Shown here piece after piece: positions 10,212 through 21,896 of a stretch of 64,000 bases of DNA. Under the pieces are notes generated by a model, which saw only the letters and a list, made by a program, of their open reading frames with translations, had not been told where the DNA came from and ran no database searches. Numbering within the stretch: position 1 is the stretch's first letter; every line of letters starts with the position of its first letter. The translations under genes were made by a program, and so were the position numbers. Source of the DNA: Cochliopodium minus (lineage: Eukaryota; Discosea; Himatismenida; Cochliopodiidae); contig JAMYWO010000039.1 in assembly GCA_024220525.1 (NCBI GenBank), forward strand, positions 115,052 through 179,051, written 5' to 3'.

Positions 10212-12120
10212 TTTGAGAATAAAATCTCGATTTTTTTGTTTTCGTTTTTACATTTGTTGGTTTGGTCTTTGATCCACCTCCTCTCCTTTTTACAGTTCCT
10301 TATTTCCTCTTCCAAAAGCTTTTCCTCCTCATCCAACTATTTTTTAAATAAATTAAAAAATCAATAAATTAAATTAAAATTAAATTAAAATTAATTAAAA
10401 TAAACTTATAAATTTAATTTCATTTATTTCAATAACGTTTTTTATTTTTTGGTTATTATATTTAATTTTTGGTGATATTTTTGTTTATTTTCATTTTAAC
10501 AATAATATTTATTTTTATTTCAATAAAGTTTTTTGATTTTTTGATTATTTTATTTAATTTTCGATGATATTTTTTTTATTATTTGTTTTTTATTTTTTAT
10601 TTAAAAATTTTTTTTAATTTTTAATTTTATTACCATATTTAACATTTCAATATATTTTTTCTCATCAGAATTTTCTTCCTCTTTCTTGAGGGTGTCAAGG
10701 TAGGAGATGTAGGAGCTGTGTTGGAAAAGCAAATTCTGGATGGACTCGTCCAAATACTGCATCTCTTTCTTGTTGCAGTCCACGCACAATGGATGATCGA
10801 TGTGGGAAGCGTTTGTAGCACCTGCAGTGAAATAAAAAAAAAATTATTATTTTTTTTGAATAAAATTTAAAATTAAATTCTTTTAAAACCTAATTTATTA
10901 AATTTTTCAAAAAAAAATAATTTAAAATTGAAAATTCAGAAAATCCAATTTAAAATTCTTAAAATCCAATTTAAAGGCTATGTTTTGAAGAATTTTAAAA
11001 ATGAATGAGATAATGACTTTTCCAAATTATAAAATTAATTAATAGACATGTCCAAAAATATTACAACAGTTTAAAATTTGTTAGTAAAAATTTTATATTT
11101 GTTAACAAAGTTGTAATATTTGGACATGTCTAATTAATTGATTCAAAAAAAAAATTAATTTAATTTATTCAAAAAAAAAATTGTTTAAAGTCTTCTTTGA
11201 AATAAGAAAAAATTTGTGTTGGATAATTATTGACTTTTCCAATTTTAATTTATGACATCCATAAACTTTTTGAGAAAAATGTTGATCAAACAATGGAGAT
11301 CAGTTTTTTTTTCCAATTGAATAAATTAAATTTAGATCTCCACAAATGTATAATTTATGTTGTATTTTAGAATTTGATACAATTTGAAGATTTAATTAAA
11401 AAATTATTTTTATTTAGGTAAATACAAGAAAAATAGTTCAAAATTATAAATTAACAATTCGCTCTCTGAAAAGATATGTTTATCAGGAGCACAATGAGCA
11501 TCCCCCAAAATTTTTTTTAAAAAAAATATCAGAAATAAGACTTTTGAGTTGGATGAATTTTTATAACCCAACATAAGATACTATATTATTGATCTATTGC
11601 TTCCAATGAATACATTATCATTTTTTAATATTGTTTAATTTTGATCCTCTCCAAATATTATAATAACAAATTATATTCTTTGTAAGAATATGATCAAATA
11701 GAGAATGAATTTATTGATATGGATATTTGTAATGAAAATGGAAGGATATTCTTTATATTGACATATTTTTTTTATTGAGCTGATATTTTTACCTTGAAAC
11801 AATGAAAAGAAAAATTTGGCTTTGGCCTTCAATTGTTGCTTTTCTCCAACGATGCTATATGATCTTCCCAATGTTCCCTTTGGAGATGAAAAGTTATTAT
11901 TATCAAATTCGGGGGTGGTGATGAAGTCATTGGGATCATGATCGAGGGAATTGAGATCTAGGGTGGATGCTATCCTTTTGAGCGTTCCTGATTCAGTGGG
12001 GAGGTATTTGGACATGCTGCTGTCTACGAGGGTAGGGTCGATGAGGATTGATTTGAGGCATTTGGAGCAGATGGCTCTCAAATCTGAATACATTTTCAAG
12101 TTTGAAGTAGAATCCATCAT
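10212..12120 (-). CDS. Beclin 1 / ATG6 family autophagy protein, 5' part only
   Basis: Exons 12120-11793, 10821-10634 and 10336-10212. The N-terminus has an ICSKC zinc-type pair. Exon 1 ends in KAKAKFFFSLFQG, resembling the BH3-like stretch before the coiled coil. Exon 2 opens with HIDHPLCVDC, the conserved Beclin His-Pro-Leu-Cys-x-x-Cys signature, followed by a long Glu/Lys-rich coiled coil. Beclin is the scaffold subunit of the class III PI3-kinase (VPS34) complex that starts autophagosome formation. The evolutionarily conserved C-terminal (BARA) domain is missing: the last exon runs out in phase 2 at a GTAAAA donor and only AT repeats with an N follow. The first intron (970 bp) holds an inverted-repeat element at 11043-11134. 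Confidence 0.75.
11043..11134. mobile_element. MITE-like element, copy 1 (inside a Beclin intron)
   Basis: About 92 bp with terminal inverted repeats of roughly 23 bp: TAGACATGTCCAAAAATATT at the left and its near-perfect complement at the right, differing by a 2-base T/A run. No coding capacity. The core recurs at 21633-21714 in a different context, showing that it is dispersed. The flanks are TTAA/TAAT-rich, so the target duplication (perhaps TA) cannot be fixed. Confidence 0.65.
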
Positions 12121-12327
12121 CAAATACTCTTTGTTGAAAAGATTCTTGATTTTTTTTTTATAATATTTCAGTGATATTTAATTTTGAAGATTAAAAATCA
12201 AGAAAGATGGAAATTGATGCAAATTGATGCAAATTTATGGAATGCCAATCAACATTTTTTTTATTTGAAGAATTGTTTCATAAAAAAAAATTAACAAAGT
12301 ATATTTATTTAGAAAGAAATAGTTTAT

Positions 12328-13278
12328 TTAGTTTAAATTGTCAATTTGATTCAAAATGTATTTATATTCATTTTCCTTCTCAATTGTGTCTTCATAAAAC
12401 AATTTGGAAATATCACAAGGTTTTTCAATAGAATTGTAAGAATCCTCTACAGGTGAACCCATGACTGGAGATTGTTCAGGAGGTACCTCAAGAGGAAAAT
12501 TCTTTGAGGAATAGGTCCCCAATAAATCATCAGATTCTTCTGCTGGCTTGATTGCTTTAGATGGAGAGGATTCCACCATGTTATCATCCTCCACACTCAT
12601 TTTTCTTTTTTTGGTGCCATTTTTGGGAGACGAATCAATGTTTAAATCTAACCGTGTCCCTAGGTAGAAAATGCTTTTTGCATTGGGTATTTCTTTGGTT
12701 GCTCTTTTGGAGGTATTGAATATATCTGATTTTTTAAATTCTTCTTCAGCGAATTCACAGGGATTATTCTTCCCCCCTTTGATGTAAGTGGTAAATCGAT
12801 AAAACTTTATATTGTTCAGAAAACTATTTTCGTTTGTCGATTCACAGATATTGATTGCATGATCTCTTTCCATGATGAAGAAGAAGTATGCTTTGAAGTG
12901 ATAGCATTTGATTTTTTCCTTTTGATCTTCAATGAGGAGATTATCTCTAAGTTTTATCCATGCATTCTTTTTCTCTATCATATCTTTGGGTTTTTGGATT
13001 ATTATATAATCAACGAGATCCAAAAAACATTCCCAAAGGACTTTATCTTTTTGATCGAATTCTATCACTTTCCCTTTAATATAAAAAAATAAGAAAATTT
13101 AATATTGATTCAAATATATTTCAAATCTTACCCAAATCGTAATTTTTTGATAATAATAGCTTGCATAAATAATCATATTTTTTGTTTATGACCTATTTTC
13201 ATAAATTTAATTTTAGCTCAATTAATATTATTTAAAATTTTTTACTTCTTGTCGTGAATCTAAACACTCAATATCCAT
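12328..13278 (-). CDS. Unrecognised 279-aa protein with a Ser-Pro-rich tail
   Basis: Exons 13278-13246, 13192-13132 and 13073-12328 join cleanly (phases 0 and 1) from an ATG. The first half is predicted mostly helical with aromatic residues (YDYLCKLLLSKNYDLGKVIE, VLWECFLDLVDYIII). The second half has a basic patch (TKKRKM) that could be a nuclear signal, and several Ser-Pro sites (SSPSK, EQSPVMGSP) suited to proline-directed kinases. No catalytic motif or known domain is seen. It sits upstream of the Beclin gene on the same strand; nothing ties their functions. Confidence 0.7.
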
Positions 13279-13661
13279 ATATTTCTTATAATTTGAATTT
13301 AATTTTTTTTTTTTAATTTTATATTTAACAAAGAGCTGTATTTTCATTTACAATTTTTTAAGAGGTATTATTATTTAATTTCAGACTTTATTTTATTAAT
13401 AAACTCATAAAAAATTATAATTGAATTTTTATTTTTATTTGTAAAGCAATTTTGAAAGTTGGCCAATTTGTTCTCTTTCTTTGTTGTCTCAATTGAAATT
13501 TTTTTTCAATAAACAAACAGGATATTCATTTCAAATAAAATTAATTTAAAAAAAAAAATATTAATAATAATTAATCAAATGATTTGCTTTATTAATTTAA
13601 TATTAGAACAAATTCTTTTCAAATAATTTGTTTCATTATTTTGATTTCAATTCAATGATTC
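13279..13661. other. AT-rich intergenic stretch, no gene seen
   Basis: Between the 279-aa gene start and the RCC1 gene stop. It holds stop-rich A/T sequence with loosely repeated CAAATGATTTG / CAAATAATTTG words and nothing codable. Confidence 0.5.
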
Positions 13662-15125
13662 TCAAAGTTTCTTTTCGAAAACATTTTGGATGATCTGAAA
13701 GAGAATGGGTTTGGGAGGCTTGAGACTTTGTGAAGAGAAACCTTTCAAACGGTGCAAACAAAGCATGAAAGTGAAGATTTTGTCTTTGAATCTTTTCCCC
13801 ATTAATTTCTGGTTAATGACAGACCACTCATGTACCACATAGTCGTTGTTTTGGAGGAAACTGACATCTTTCAAATTCAAAGTTTTGAGTTGACTTTGAT
13901 CTTTGTAATCACCAAGTCCTAATTGACCATCTTCTCCTTCTCCACAAACAATAATTTCTTTTTTACCTAAAAATAATTAAAATTGTTTTTTAAAAATAAT
14001 TAAAATTGTTTTTTAAAATATTAAAAAGATTATCATTGAAAAATTTACTTAATTAAAATTTTAAAAATTTTTTTTTTTATTTTTGAAGGTTTTTTTACTG
14101 TTTTGAAAAATGGTGAAGTTGAATCCAGTTGCAACAAAAATGATGTCCTTGAGACCAATTTTTTGGAAAGAATACATAGGACACCTATAATCTGAACTGT
14201 TTCCGAGTTGTCCAAATTTATTTTCTCCAGTGGAGTAAACTTCTCCATTTGCTTTACAATAAAATAATAAAAAATAAAAATGAAAAATGAATAAAATAAT
14301 TTTACAAATAAATAATAAATAAAATAATAAAATTAAAATGAAAAATAAATTAAATAAAAATAAAAAACAAATAATAAAATAAGGAATAAATCACAAAATA
14401 TCAATAAAAATAAATAATAAACAATTTCACACAATAAACCACAAATTACTAATTTTAAAATAAAATAAATATTATAAATAAATAAAAATATTAATTTTAA
14501 AATAAAATAAATAATAAAAATAATAATTTATTAATTAAAAAATAATTAATCTATTGATTCATAAAATGAATAAAATAATTAGTAAATTTTACACATAAGT
14601 ACGACAGTGTGTTCTCCTCCACAATGTACAGAATTGACACCTGGGAAAGACTCTTGAGAAAACCATTTGGGATCGATTTTTATTCCAAAACAATCCGTTT
14701 TGGTACCATTTCCCAACTGACCCGTCTTGTTTTTACCAAAACATTTTAAAACAGTACAACCATTACTTGCACCTTTTTTAGTTTAAAATTGGTAAATTAA
14801 GATTAATTTTTTATTTTTTATTTTTTATTTTTTATTTTAACAAATTTTTTTATTTTATTGTTTTTTTAATTTATAATTTATTTATTTTTGTTTTTAATTT
14901 ATTTATTTTTAATTTAGTTAATTTTTAATTTAGTTATTTTTAATTTATTTATTTTTGTTTTTTTATTTTTACAAGTTAGAATGAAAGAAGAAAGATATCC
15001 GCAGCAAACAGCTATGGTGTTGCCATCAATATATAAAAGTTCAGGCTTCTTGAAATATTTGAAACAGTTATAATCTCCAAGTTGGCCGTATCTATTCATT
15101 CCCATCCCCCACACTTCCCCGTTTT
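13662..15125 (-). CDS. RCC1-repeat protein with shared C-terminal module (5' end uncertain)
   Basis: Exons 15125-14973, 14772-14593, 14251-14099 and 13966-13662, every intron in phase 1. Each exon carries one RCC1 blade (MGMNRYGQLGDYN, FGKNKTGQLGNG, TGENKFGQLGNS, GEGEDGQLGLGD). The last exon ends with the module also seen in the ankyrin proteins: Trp at HEWSVI, an IFTFMLCLHR stretch, then PPKPILFQII. RCC1 propellers act as exchange factors or protein-binding platforms; four blades are fewer than the usual seven. No start codon is found. The upstream exon (15198) is an M1 aminopeptidase exon that is phase-compatible (phase 1), so the two are either fused or wrongly joined in a 72-bp AT-rich intron. 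Confidence 0.8.
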
Positions 15126-15197
15126 CTTTATAAAATGAAAAAATAAAAAATAAAAAAGTATTAAAAAAAAAGATAAATAAATAGACAAAAAAATTAC

Positions 15198-18100
15198 TTA
15201 TGGTGTAGGACAAAGGCACCGACCAAGTTGGACTGTCTTTGCTTATTTCTCCTGAGGAAAAGAACTGGGTCTGCTTCAAACTCAGTTTAGAATTAGAAGA
15301 AGAGACAGTGATGACAGGGAATCTACAATAAAAATAAATTGATAAAAAAATAAAAAATAAAAAAATAAAAAAAAAAAAATATAATAAAAAAATAGAATAA
15401 AAAAATAAAAAAAATTACCCTTTTATTTCAGTCCAATTTTTCATGATTTTTTGGACATTTTTGCCAGATCTTTCGGAGAGGCATTCCCAAAGATTTTCAG
15501 TTTTTGCGTTTTTGTACTTGAACTTGTTGAGGTAATCCTGAAATAAGCATAAAAAATTTGAAAAAAAAAAAAATTTAAAAAAAAATATAAAAAATTAAAA
15601 AGAAATTTATAAATAAAAATAAAAAAGAAATAAATAATTTAACATATTTGGAAAAATAAAAATAAAAAAAAAAAATGAAAAAAAAAAAGTTTTTTATTTA
15701 CTTGAAGTCCTTTTCTGAAATCCTCTTCTCCGAGATAATCTGCTAACATTCTTATAATGCTAGCTCCTTTACAATAAGAAATTGCGTCCTTAAAAAAAAA
15801 TTGATTAATTGATTGAAATATCAAAAAAAAAATTTTTGTTATTAAATGAAAAAAAATTAAAATATCAAAATAATTTTTTCAATAAAAAATCAAATAAAAA
15901 TTTTAATTTAAAAAAAAAAAATAGATAAAAAAATTGTGTGTTACAAAAATCTCGTTTATGGAAGCAGTGTCAGTGACCTCGACTTGGATAGGATGGGAAT
16001 TTTGTAAAGAGTCCATCGTGAGCGCTCTTGAAAAATAAGCAGAAATGAAATTGGTCCAAACATTCCACTCTGGAAAAAGTTTGTCGATCACCTATACCAT
16101 TAGAAAAAAAAAAACAAAAAAATAAAGGGATAAGAAAAAAAAATGTATTTAAATGAAAATTGATTTTTCATAAAAAAAAAATCAAAAAATCAAAAAAAAA
16201 TAAAAAATTTACATAATTTCCTAAATAAGTAGCAAAGCCTTCTTTCAACCTAAATAAAAAGAAAAAAAAAATTAATAAATAATCAAAAAAAAGAAATGAA
16301 AAAAAAAAATGAAAAAAAAAAAAATAATAAAAATTAAAAAATAAAAAAATAAAAATATTTTAAAATTAATTATTTTAAAATTAATTTAAGTTTACCAAAG
16401 ATCAGTCCACCACTCCATGGTCACCAAGTTACAGAACCACATGAAGCAAGCTCGTGGGCGATGATGTATGCCACTCTTTGTTTCTGGGTCACTGTAGATG
16501 TTTCTCGTCGAAAGAAGAGCTCCTCTCTGAAAGTGACCAAACCCCAATTTTCCATTGCACCTAAACAAAAATAAATTGAATTTAAAATAAAGAATATGAA
16601 ATTAAAATTGAATTAAAAAAATATGTGAAAAATATTAAATATCAAATTTTATTATTTTTATTTATTAATATAAAACCCAGAAAAATCAAAATTTAAGTAA
16701 ATTTTCAAAAAAATGTTAGTAAAATGATAAAGGATCATATACAAATTAAAATAGATAATTCAGAATCTCATCAAACAATGATTGTATCAATGTTGAGATA
16801 AAAAATTAATCAGATCAAATCTCACAAAAAAAATTAAATAAAATTTTCAAAATAAATTAAATTATAAAAAATAAAATATAAATTCTGAAAAAAACAAGTT
16901 TTGACCTATTGGAAATTCAGATATTGCAATTAGTCACATTTGAGAAGAGGATAGTTGATCTCAAAGTACTCTGAGAAAAAATCCAGGGTTTGGTGGCTAT
17001 CTCTAATGCGAAAGTTCCCAAGTCAGTTTTGTCTACTGGAGTGTAAACTCACTTGCACCTTTTTGGTCCTTGATTCGATAATCAAATCACCTTAAATAAG
17101 AAAAAAAAAAAAAGAAAAAAGTTAGTATAAAAAGAAAATTAAAAAAATGAAAAGTTAGTATTAAAAATAAACAAAATAAAAAAATAAATTAATTAAAAAT
17201 TTTTAAATAAATTAAAAATTAAAAAATAAAACAAAAAAACAAAAACAAAAACAAAAACAAAAAACAAAAAAGCAAAAAATAAAAAACGAAAATAAAATTG
17301 TTAATACCAACTACGAATGCACTAAGTAGGTGGACATGGTGGAGGAAGTATCTTGGAAGGTAACAATTTTTCCCGCTGGTTTCATTGATGAAAGGAGTTC
17401 CTTTCGACAGGCATGTTCGACAATACTGTCTTTTTATTTTCGGGACGATTAGGCTGATTTTGAAGATGGACTTGAGGGAAGGTTCGTCGAAGCAAGGAAA
17501 GCCCTTCTGGCGCCTGTTGGTTCAAAGTGGGTCCTAAAAAAATGAGAAAGTAAATAATCGAAAGGAAATGAAACAATTTATTATAAAACTAATAACATGA
17601 TTAACAAAAAAAAAAAAAAAAATCATTAAATCTCAAACAAAATAAAATTTAAATGTATTCTTATAAAAAATAAATTTTAAAAATATTTACGTTGTGTAAA
17701 AGATTCATTTCGCTGGAGCCAACTGGCACGATAAAACCCGTTCATTTGGTCGTTCAAAATGCCGTGGAAGGAAATTTCGATGATCCTTTCCCTCCTTGAG
17801 TTCTTTCTCAAAAGTAAAGTTACTGTCTCATTAACAGTGTTGAACTTGATATTTTTAGGGATTATTTTTCTCTTTGTACAAATAAACAAAGGTCGTAATC
17901 CCTATTAAAAAATGAAAAATAAAAATTTAAAAAAAGTACTGTTTAAATTTTATTTAAAAATTTTTAACCTATTTCTTTGCATGCATCTTTATTTTATTGG
18001 TTCTCTCTTTATCACATTTATCTTCTCCGTCCCAATATAAGTGAAGTTTTGGGTATCTGGCTCCAAGATTATGTCGTAGTGTTTTGGGACTATATTGTTT

Positions 18101-18616
18101 GGCAAAAAAGTATTCTTTCTTTCATCTTTTTTTGTTTATTTTGAAATAAATTATATTTTAAAATTTAAAAAATAAATTACTTTGAAATTTCTTCTTGATT
18201 TCATTCTTTTTTGATATTTCTTTATCCTTTGTTTTTTCTTTTGATTTCTTCTCTTTGTTCTCTTTTTTCTTTTTTCCCTTTCCTCCTTTCAAAGATAAAT
18301 TGAGGAATAATGTCGATTCAGAGGTGATATTGTATCTCTCCAATGTTGAATTATTGAGAAGCAATTTTCCTGAATATATCAAATTTTGTTCATCTATCTC
18401 TATCCCTTCTTTATCCTTTATCTTTGATTTCAATGATAGAATATCTTCTTCCCTTTCAACATTGAATGTAATAGTCTTTAAAAAAGGAGAAATTATATAA
18501 ATATTTTAATTTTATTGTATGATTTTACTTTTCCTGTGTAAAAAAAAAAATTATGATTGAAACTACTTGATCAGAATTTAAAACATACCAGATATATTTC
18601 TAACGAATATTTGCAT
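15198..18616 (-). CDS. Ubiquitin-like domain fused to an M1-family (puromycin-sensitive type) aminopeptidase, N-terminal and catalytic part
   Basis: Start 18616. Exons 18616-18589, 18533-18529 (5 nt) and 18475-18181 give a clear ubiquitin-like domain ([47 protein letters not shown]) ending in LKGG and a Lys/Glu-rich linker. The next exon starts at 18125 after a 55-bp intron in matching phase and begins aminopeptidase M1 ([13 protein letters not shown]). Later pieces are [38 protein letters not shown] (zinc site), [21 protein letters not shown]-like and RFPVITV. Exons between 16.4 and 18.1 kb contain about seven one-base slips and the second zinc-ligand His of HExxH is not readable, so this copy is decayed or the sequence is faulty. 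Exons from 16.2 to 15.2 kb are clean. The C-terminal domain is missing here; a matching one lies at 60.3-62.0 kb. Confidence 0.72.
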
Positions 18617-18962
18617 CTTTTACAATTTTTTTTAATTTTAATTTTAATTCATCATCTCATTTCTAATTGAAAAACAAGAAAACACATTCATCAATGAGTT
18701 TGGAAAGATTTTTTGGGGTTAATTTTCTTTTTGGAATTTTTTTGTTTGATAGATCATTAATAACAAATTATGGAAATTTTGATCTGATTAATAAAATGAA
18801 AGGAATAGAAATTCTCTTTTTATGGGATTTTTTTGTTTGGAAGAACAAATTTTAACTCAATTTCCAAAAATAGAGAAATATTAAAAATAAAAAAAAAAAA
18901 TGTATGGAAATGCAAATAAAAAAAAACAAACAATAGCAATTAATTAAAACTTGAAACAAATA

Positions 18963-19466
18963 ATGTCAACTAATAAAACACAAATTATTGTTATGGGATC
19001 AGGTGGAGTTGGAAAATCAGCAATAGTAGTTCAATATGTACAAGGAGTATTCATAAAGGTGTATGATCCAACCATTGAAGATTCATTCAGAAAAGTGATA
19101 GAGGTGGATGGAAAACAAACGATAGCAGAGATAACAGATACTGCTGGAACAGAACAATTCTCCGCAATGAGAGATATGTACATGAAAGATGGTGAAGGAT
19201 TTGTATTAGTTTACTCTGTAGATTCCAAACAATCATACCAACAAATGAAAGAAATAAGGGAACAGATAATAAGGGTTAAAGATACTTCATTTGTTCCTAT
19301 CGTCATTATGGCGAACAAATGTGATTTGCCAAACAGAGAAATCACCAATGAAGAAGGAATTAAGCTTGCAGAAGAATGGGGTGCTTCTTATTTCGATGTA
19401 TCTGCAAAAACTTGTACTAATATTCATGAGGGTTTCCTAGATGTTTTGAGAAAAGTGATGTATTAA
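18963..19466 (+). CDS. Rap/Ras-family small GTPase without a prenylation motif
   Basis: Intronless, 167 aa. The G motifs are complete: GSGGVGKS (P-loop), YDPTIEDS (switch I), DTAGTEQF (switch II, with the Rap-type Thr in place of Gln61), NKCDL and SAKT. It should bind GTP and act as a signalling switch. Oddly, it stops at LRKVMY just after the last helix, with no hypervariable tail or CAAX cysteine, so it cannot be prenylated like its neighbour at 23 kb and may be cytosolic. The start is ATG 18963, four codons inside a longer open frame; it aligns with the usual Rap start. The divergent aminopeptidase gene begins 347 bp away. Confidence 0.93.
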   Translation: MSTNKTQIIVMGSGGVGKSAIVVQYVQGVFIKVYDPTIEDSFRKVIEVDGKQTIAEITDTAGTEQFSAMRDMYMKDGEGFVLVYSVDSKQSYQQMKEIREQIIRVKDTSFVPIVIMANKCDLPNREITNEEGIKLAEEWGASYFDVSAKTCTNIHEGFLDVLRKVMY

Positions 19467-20271
19467 AAAATCAAAACCCAAAAACCATTGAAATCCAAAA
19501 AATGTAGTATTTTATAAGAATAGCAATCGAAAATGCTTGTATAATAAAATTTGTAAAAATAAAGTATTTTTTTGAAATTTGGGTGTTTAATTGTTTCAAT
19601 CTTTCTATATTTCAAACTATCCATCTTGATAATGAATTCAATCCATTTCACTTTTCAAATTACTCAATTGTATTTCCATTTTAAGTATTCTATGTTCATC
19701 CAATTTATTATTATCTTAAAATTTAGGAATCTTAATTTTTTTTTAGGATTTCTGGTAGAATAGAAACTTTGAGCATGATGTTGTGTCGGGATCCTTACAA
19801 GGTAGATAATCAATAATCTGGAGGTCTTTGCATTTGGAGTGTTCGTTTTATTCTAATAACAAGAAGTGATGTAAGCTTGGAAGAAAGTGACATGATTATG
19901 TAAGCTTGGACGAAAAGAAAATGGAGCTTGATCCTCTAGTTCAAACAGTTCCATAATGTACTTTTACAAACAAAATAAAAAGTGCCTCCAAAAACAATCA
20001 TATAAGTCAAAATATTAATAAGAAGTCCTACTTTTACTTGTTTTTGTTTCTTAGATTGAAAGATTCTTAATAAAATAAGGAGATCTCGATTTTTGAAATC
20101 GATCTTCAGTCAAAAAAAACACAAATATTTTGTGTTTTGGTTTTAATTAACCTATGTTTTCGACAATCAAAAACAACCAAAAATCTCATTCAAGAATTGG
20201 ACTCAAATATTAACTGATATCTGGTTTAATAAATTAAAAAGGCAAATTTGTGAATCTTTTTTTTTTCAGTA
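19467..20271. other. Intergenic region, no gene seen
   Basis: About 800 bp, slightly less AT-rich at 19.77-19.96 kb, where an imperfect direct repeat (ATGTAAGCTTGGA followed by GAAA, near 19868 and 19898) occurs. The frames are broken by stops. A splice-like TTTTTTTTTCAG precedes the LRR gene start. Confidence 0.5.
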
Positions 20272-21480
20272 ATGAAGGGTCAAAAAAATAAATTTAAAAA
20301 AAAAAAAATGGATATTAATTTGTTTTCGGGTGATGATCCAAAAAAAAAAGTGTTAGAAATAAAAGGTCACTTAGCACTTTCTTTGAATGAAATACAAAAA
20401 ATTTTTGAATTTTTTAAAATAAATTTTATTTATTCCTTCGTGTTAAATAATCTGGAAATGGATGATGAACTACATAAAATTTTGTTTGAATTTATAAAAA
20501 TAAATTCTACTTTAACTACACTCATTTTTAGGAATTTTCTTTTTGGAAAAAATAGTTTAAAGTATTTATCTGATTGCTTAAAAATAAATTCTAGCCTAAC
20601 TTCAATTGATCTTTCTCAAAATGAAATTGGAAATGAAGGAGCAAAGTATTTATCTGATTGCTTAAAAATAAATTCTACCCTAACTTCAATTGATCTTTCT
20701 ACGAATAAAATTGGAAATGAAAGAGCAAAGTATTTATCTGATTGCTTAAAAACAAATTCTTTTCTAAATTCAATTAATCTTTCTTTTAATAAAATTGGAA
20801 ATGAAGGAGCAAAGTATTTATCTGATTGCTTAAAAATAAATTCTAGCCTAACTTCAATTAATCTTTCTCAAAATAAAATTGGAATTGAAGGAGCAAAGTA
20901 TTTATCTGATTGCTTAAAAATAAATTCTAGCCTAACTTCAATTAATCTTGTCTAAATAAATAAATGAAGGAGCAAAGTATTTATCTGATTGCTTAAAAGT
21001 AAATTCTACTAACTTCAATTGATCTTTCTTTAATAAAATTGGAATTGAAGAACAAATATTTATCTGATTGCTTAAAAATAAATCTACCCTAACTTCAATT
21101 GATCTTTCTGAATGAAATGGAAATGAAGGAGCAAAGTATTTATCTGATTGCTTAAAAGTAAATTCTACCCTAACTTCAATTATCTTAGAAATGAAATATC
21201 AAATCAAGGAGCTCATTTTTTTGGAGTCATTGAAATCCAATGTTGCATTGAAAGAAATAAATCTGGTATTTAAGCATTGACAAAGAATTATTGAATGAAA
21301 TCGAAAATTTTTTGAAAAACGTAAATCTTGATAAAAGATGAAATTAGAGAAAATAAATTAAAAGATGAAATAAATAAAGAAAATGAAAAGAGGTTCAAAA
21401 ACTTGAAGAAGAAAATCTTAATCTAAAAGATTAATTGAAAATTTGATAAGTAAAAAAAAACCAAACAACAAATATTTGAA
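20272..21480 (+). CDS. Leucine-rich repeat protein (28-residue ribonuclease-inhibitor type) with C-terminal coiled coil; 3' half frameshifted
   Basis: The first 227 codons are intact: a Lys-rich start, then repeats of KYLSDCLKINSSLTSIDLS plus NEIGNEGA. The DNA is a near-perfect 84-bp tandem array from about 20560 to 21190. This is the NLRC3/RNH1-like LRR type, a protein-binding horseshoe. From 20956 on the same repeat continues, but one-base losses change frame several times. A short non-repeat cap and a Glu/Lys coiled-coil stretch follow to about 21480. Either the real protein is about 400 aa and the sequence has indel errors, or the gene is decaying. Confidence 0.7.
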
Positions 21481-21632
21481 AGGATAGAAAATATATACTT
21501 TTAAAAACATACAAATTTTGTTTATGATTTGGTTTGTTAAAATTACAAAAAAATTAAAAAAATCTAATCTTTAGTTTGATATATTTTGTTTTTATGGGAG
21601 ATAAAGATTCTTTTATTTCTCAAAAATGTAGG

Positions 21633-21714
21633 GATGTCCAAAAATATTACAACAGTTTAAAATTTGTTAGTAAAACTTTATATCCATAACAAATTTGTAA
21701 AATTTGGACATGCT
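21633..21714. mobile_element. MITE-like element, copy 2 (intergenic)
   Basis: Shares with 11043-11134 the left end ATGTCCAAAAATATTACAAC and the next ~30 bases (AGTTTAAAATTTGTTAGTAAAA), and at the right the ATTTGGACATG end. It is more degenerate: its right arm has several changes, so it is probably the older copy. Confidence 0.6.
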
Positions 21715-21896
21715 CACAAAAAATGGATTTTTATAGTCAAACAATCGATTTTCATTAATTAGTAGAGATTTGAAATTATTTGAAATCAATTGGTTGTTTG
21801 AATTTTTCCCATATTAATACGCGAAATATCAACAGAAAAATTCGATATATTTTTAAAAGATTTTAAAGATTTTATTTTGAATATCAGAAGGATTTG

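Noticed and set aside
18667-18855. 62-codon plus-strand frame upstream of the Rap-like gene
   Set aside because: Phe/Leu/Lys low-complexity sequence in the leader of the next gene, with no family or splice support.
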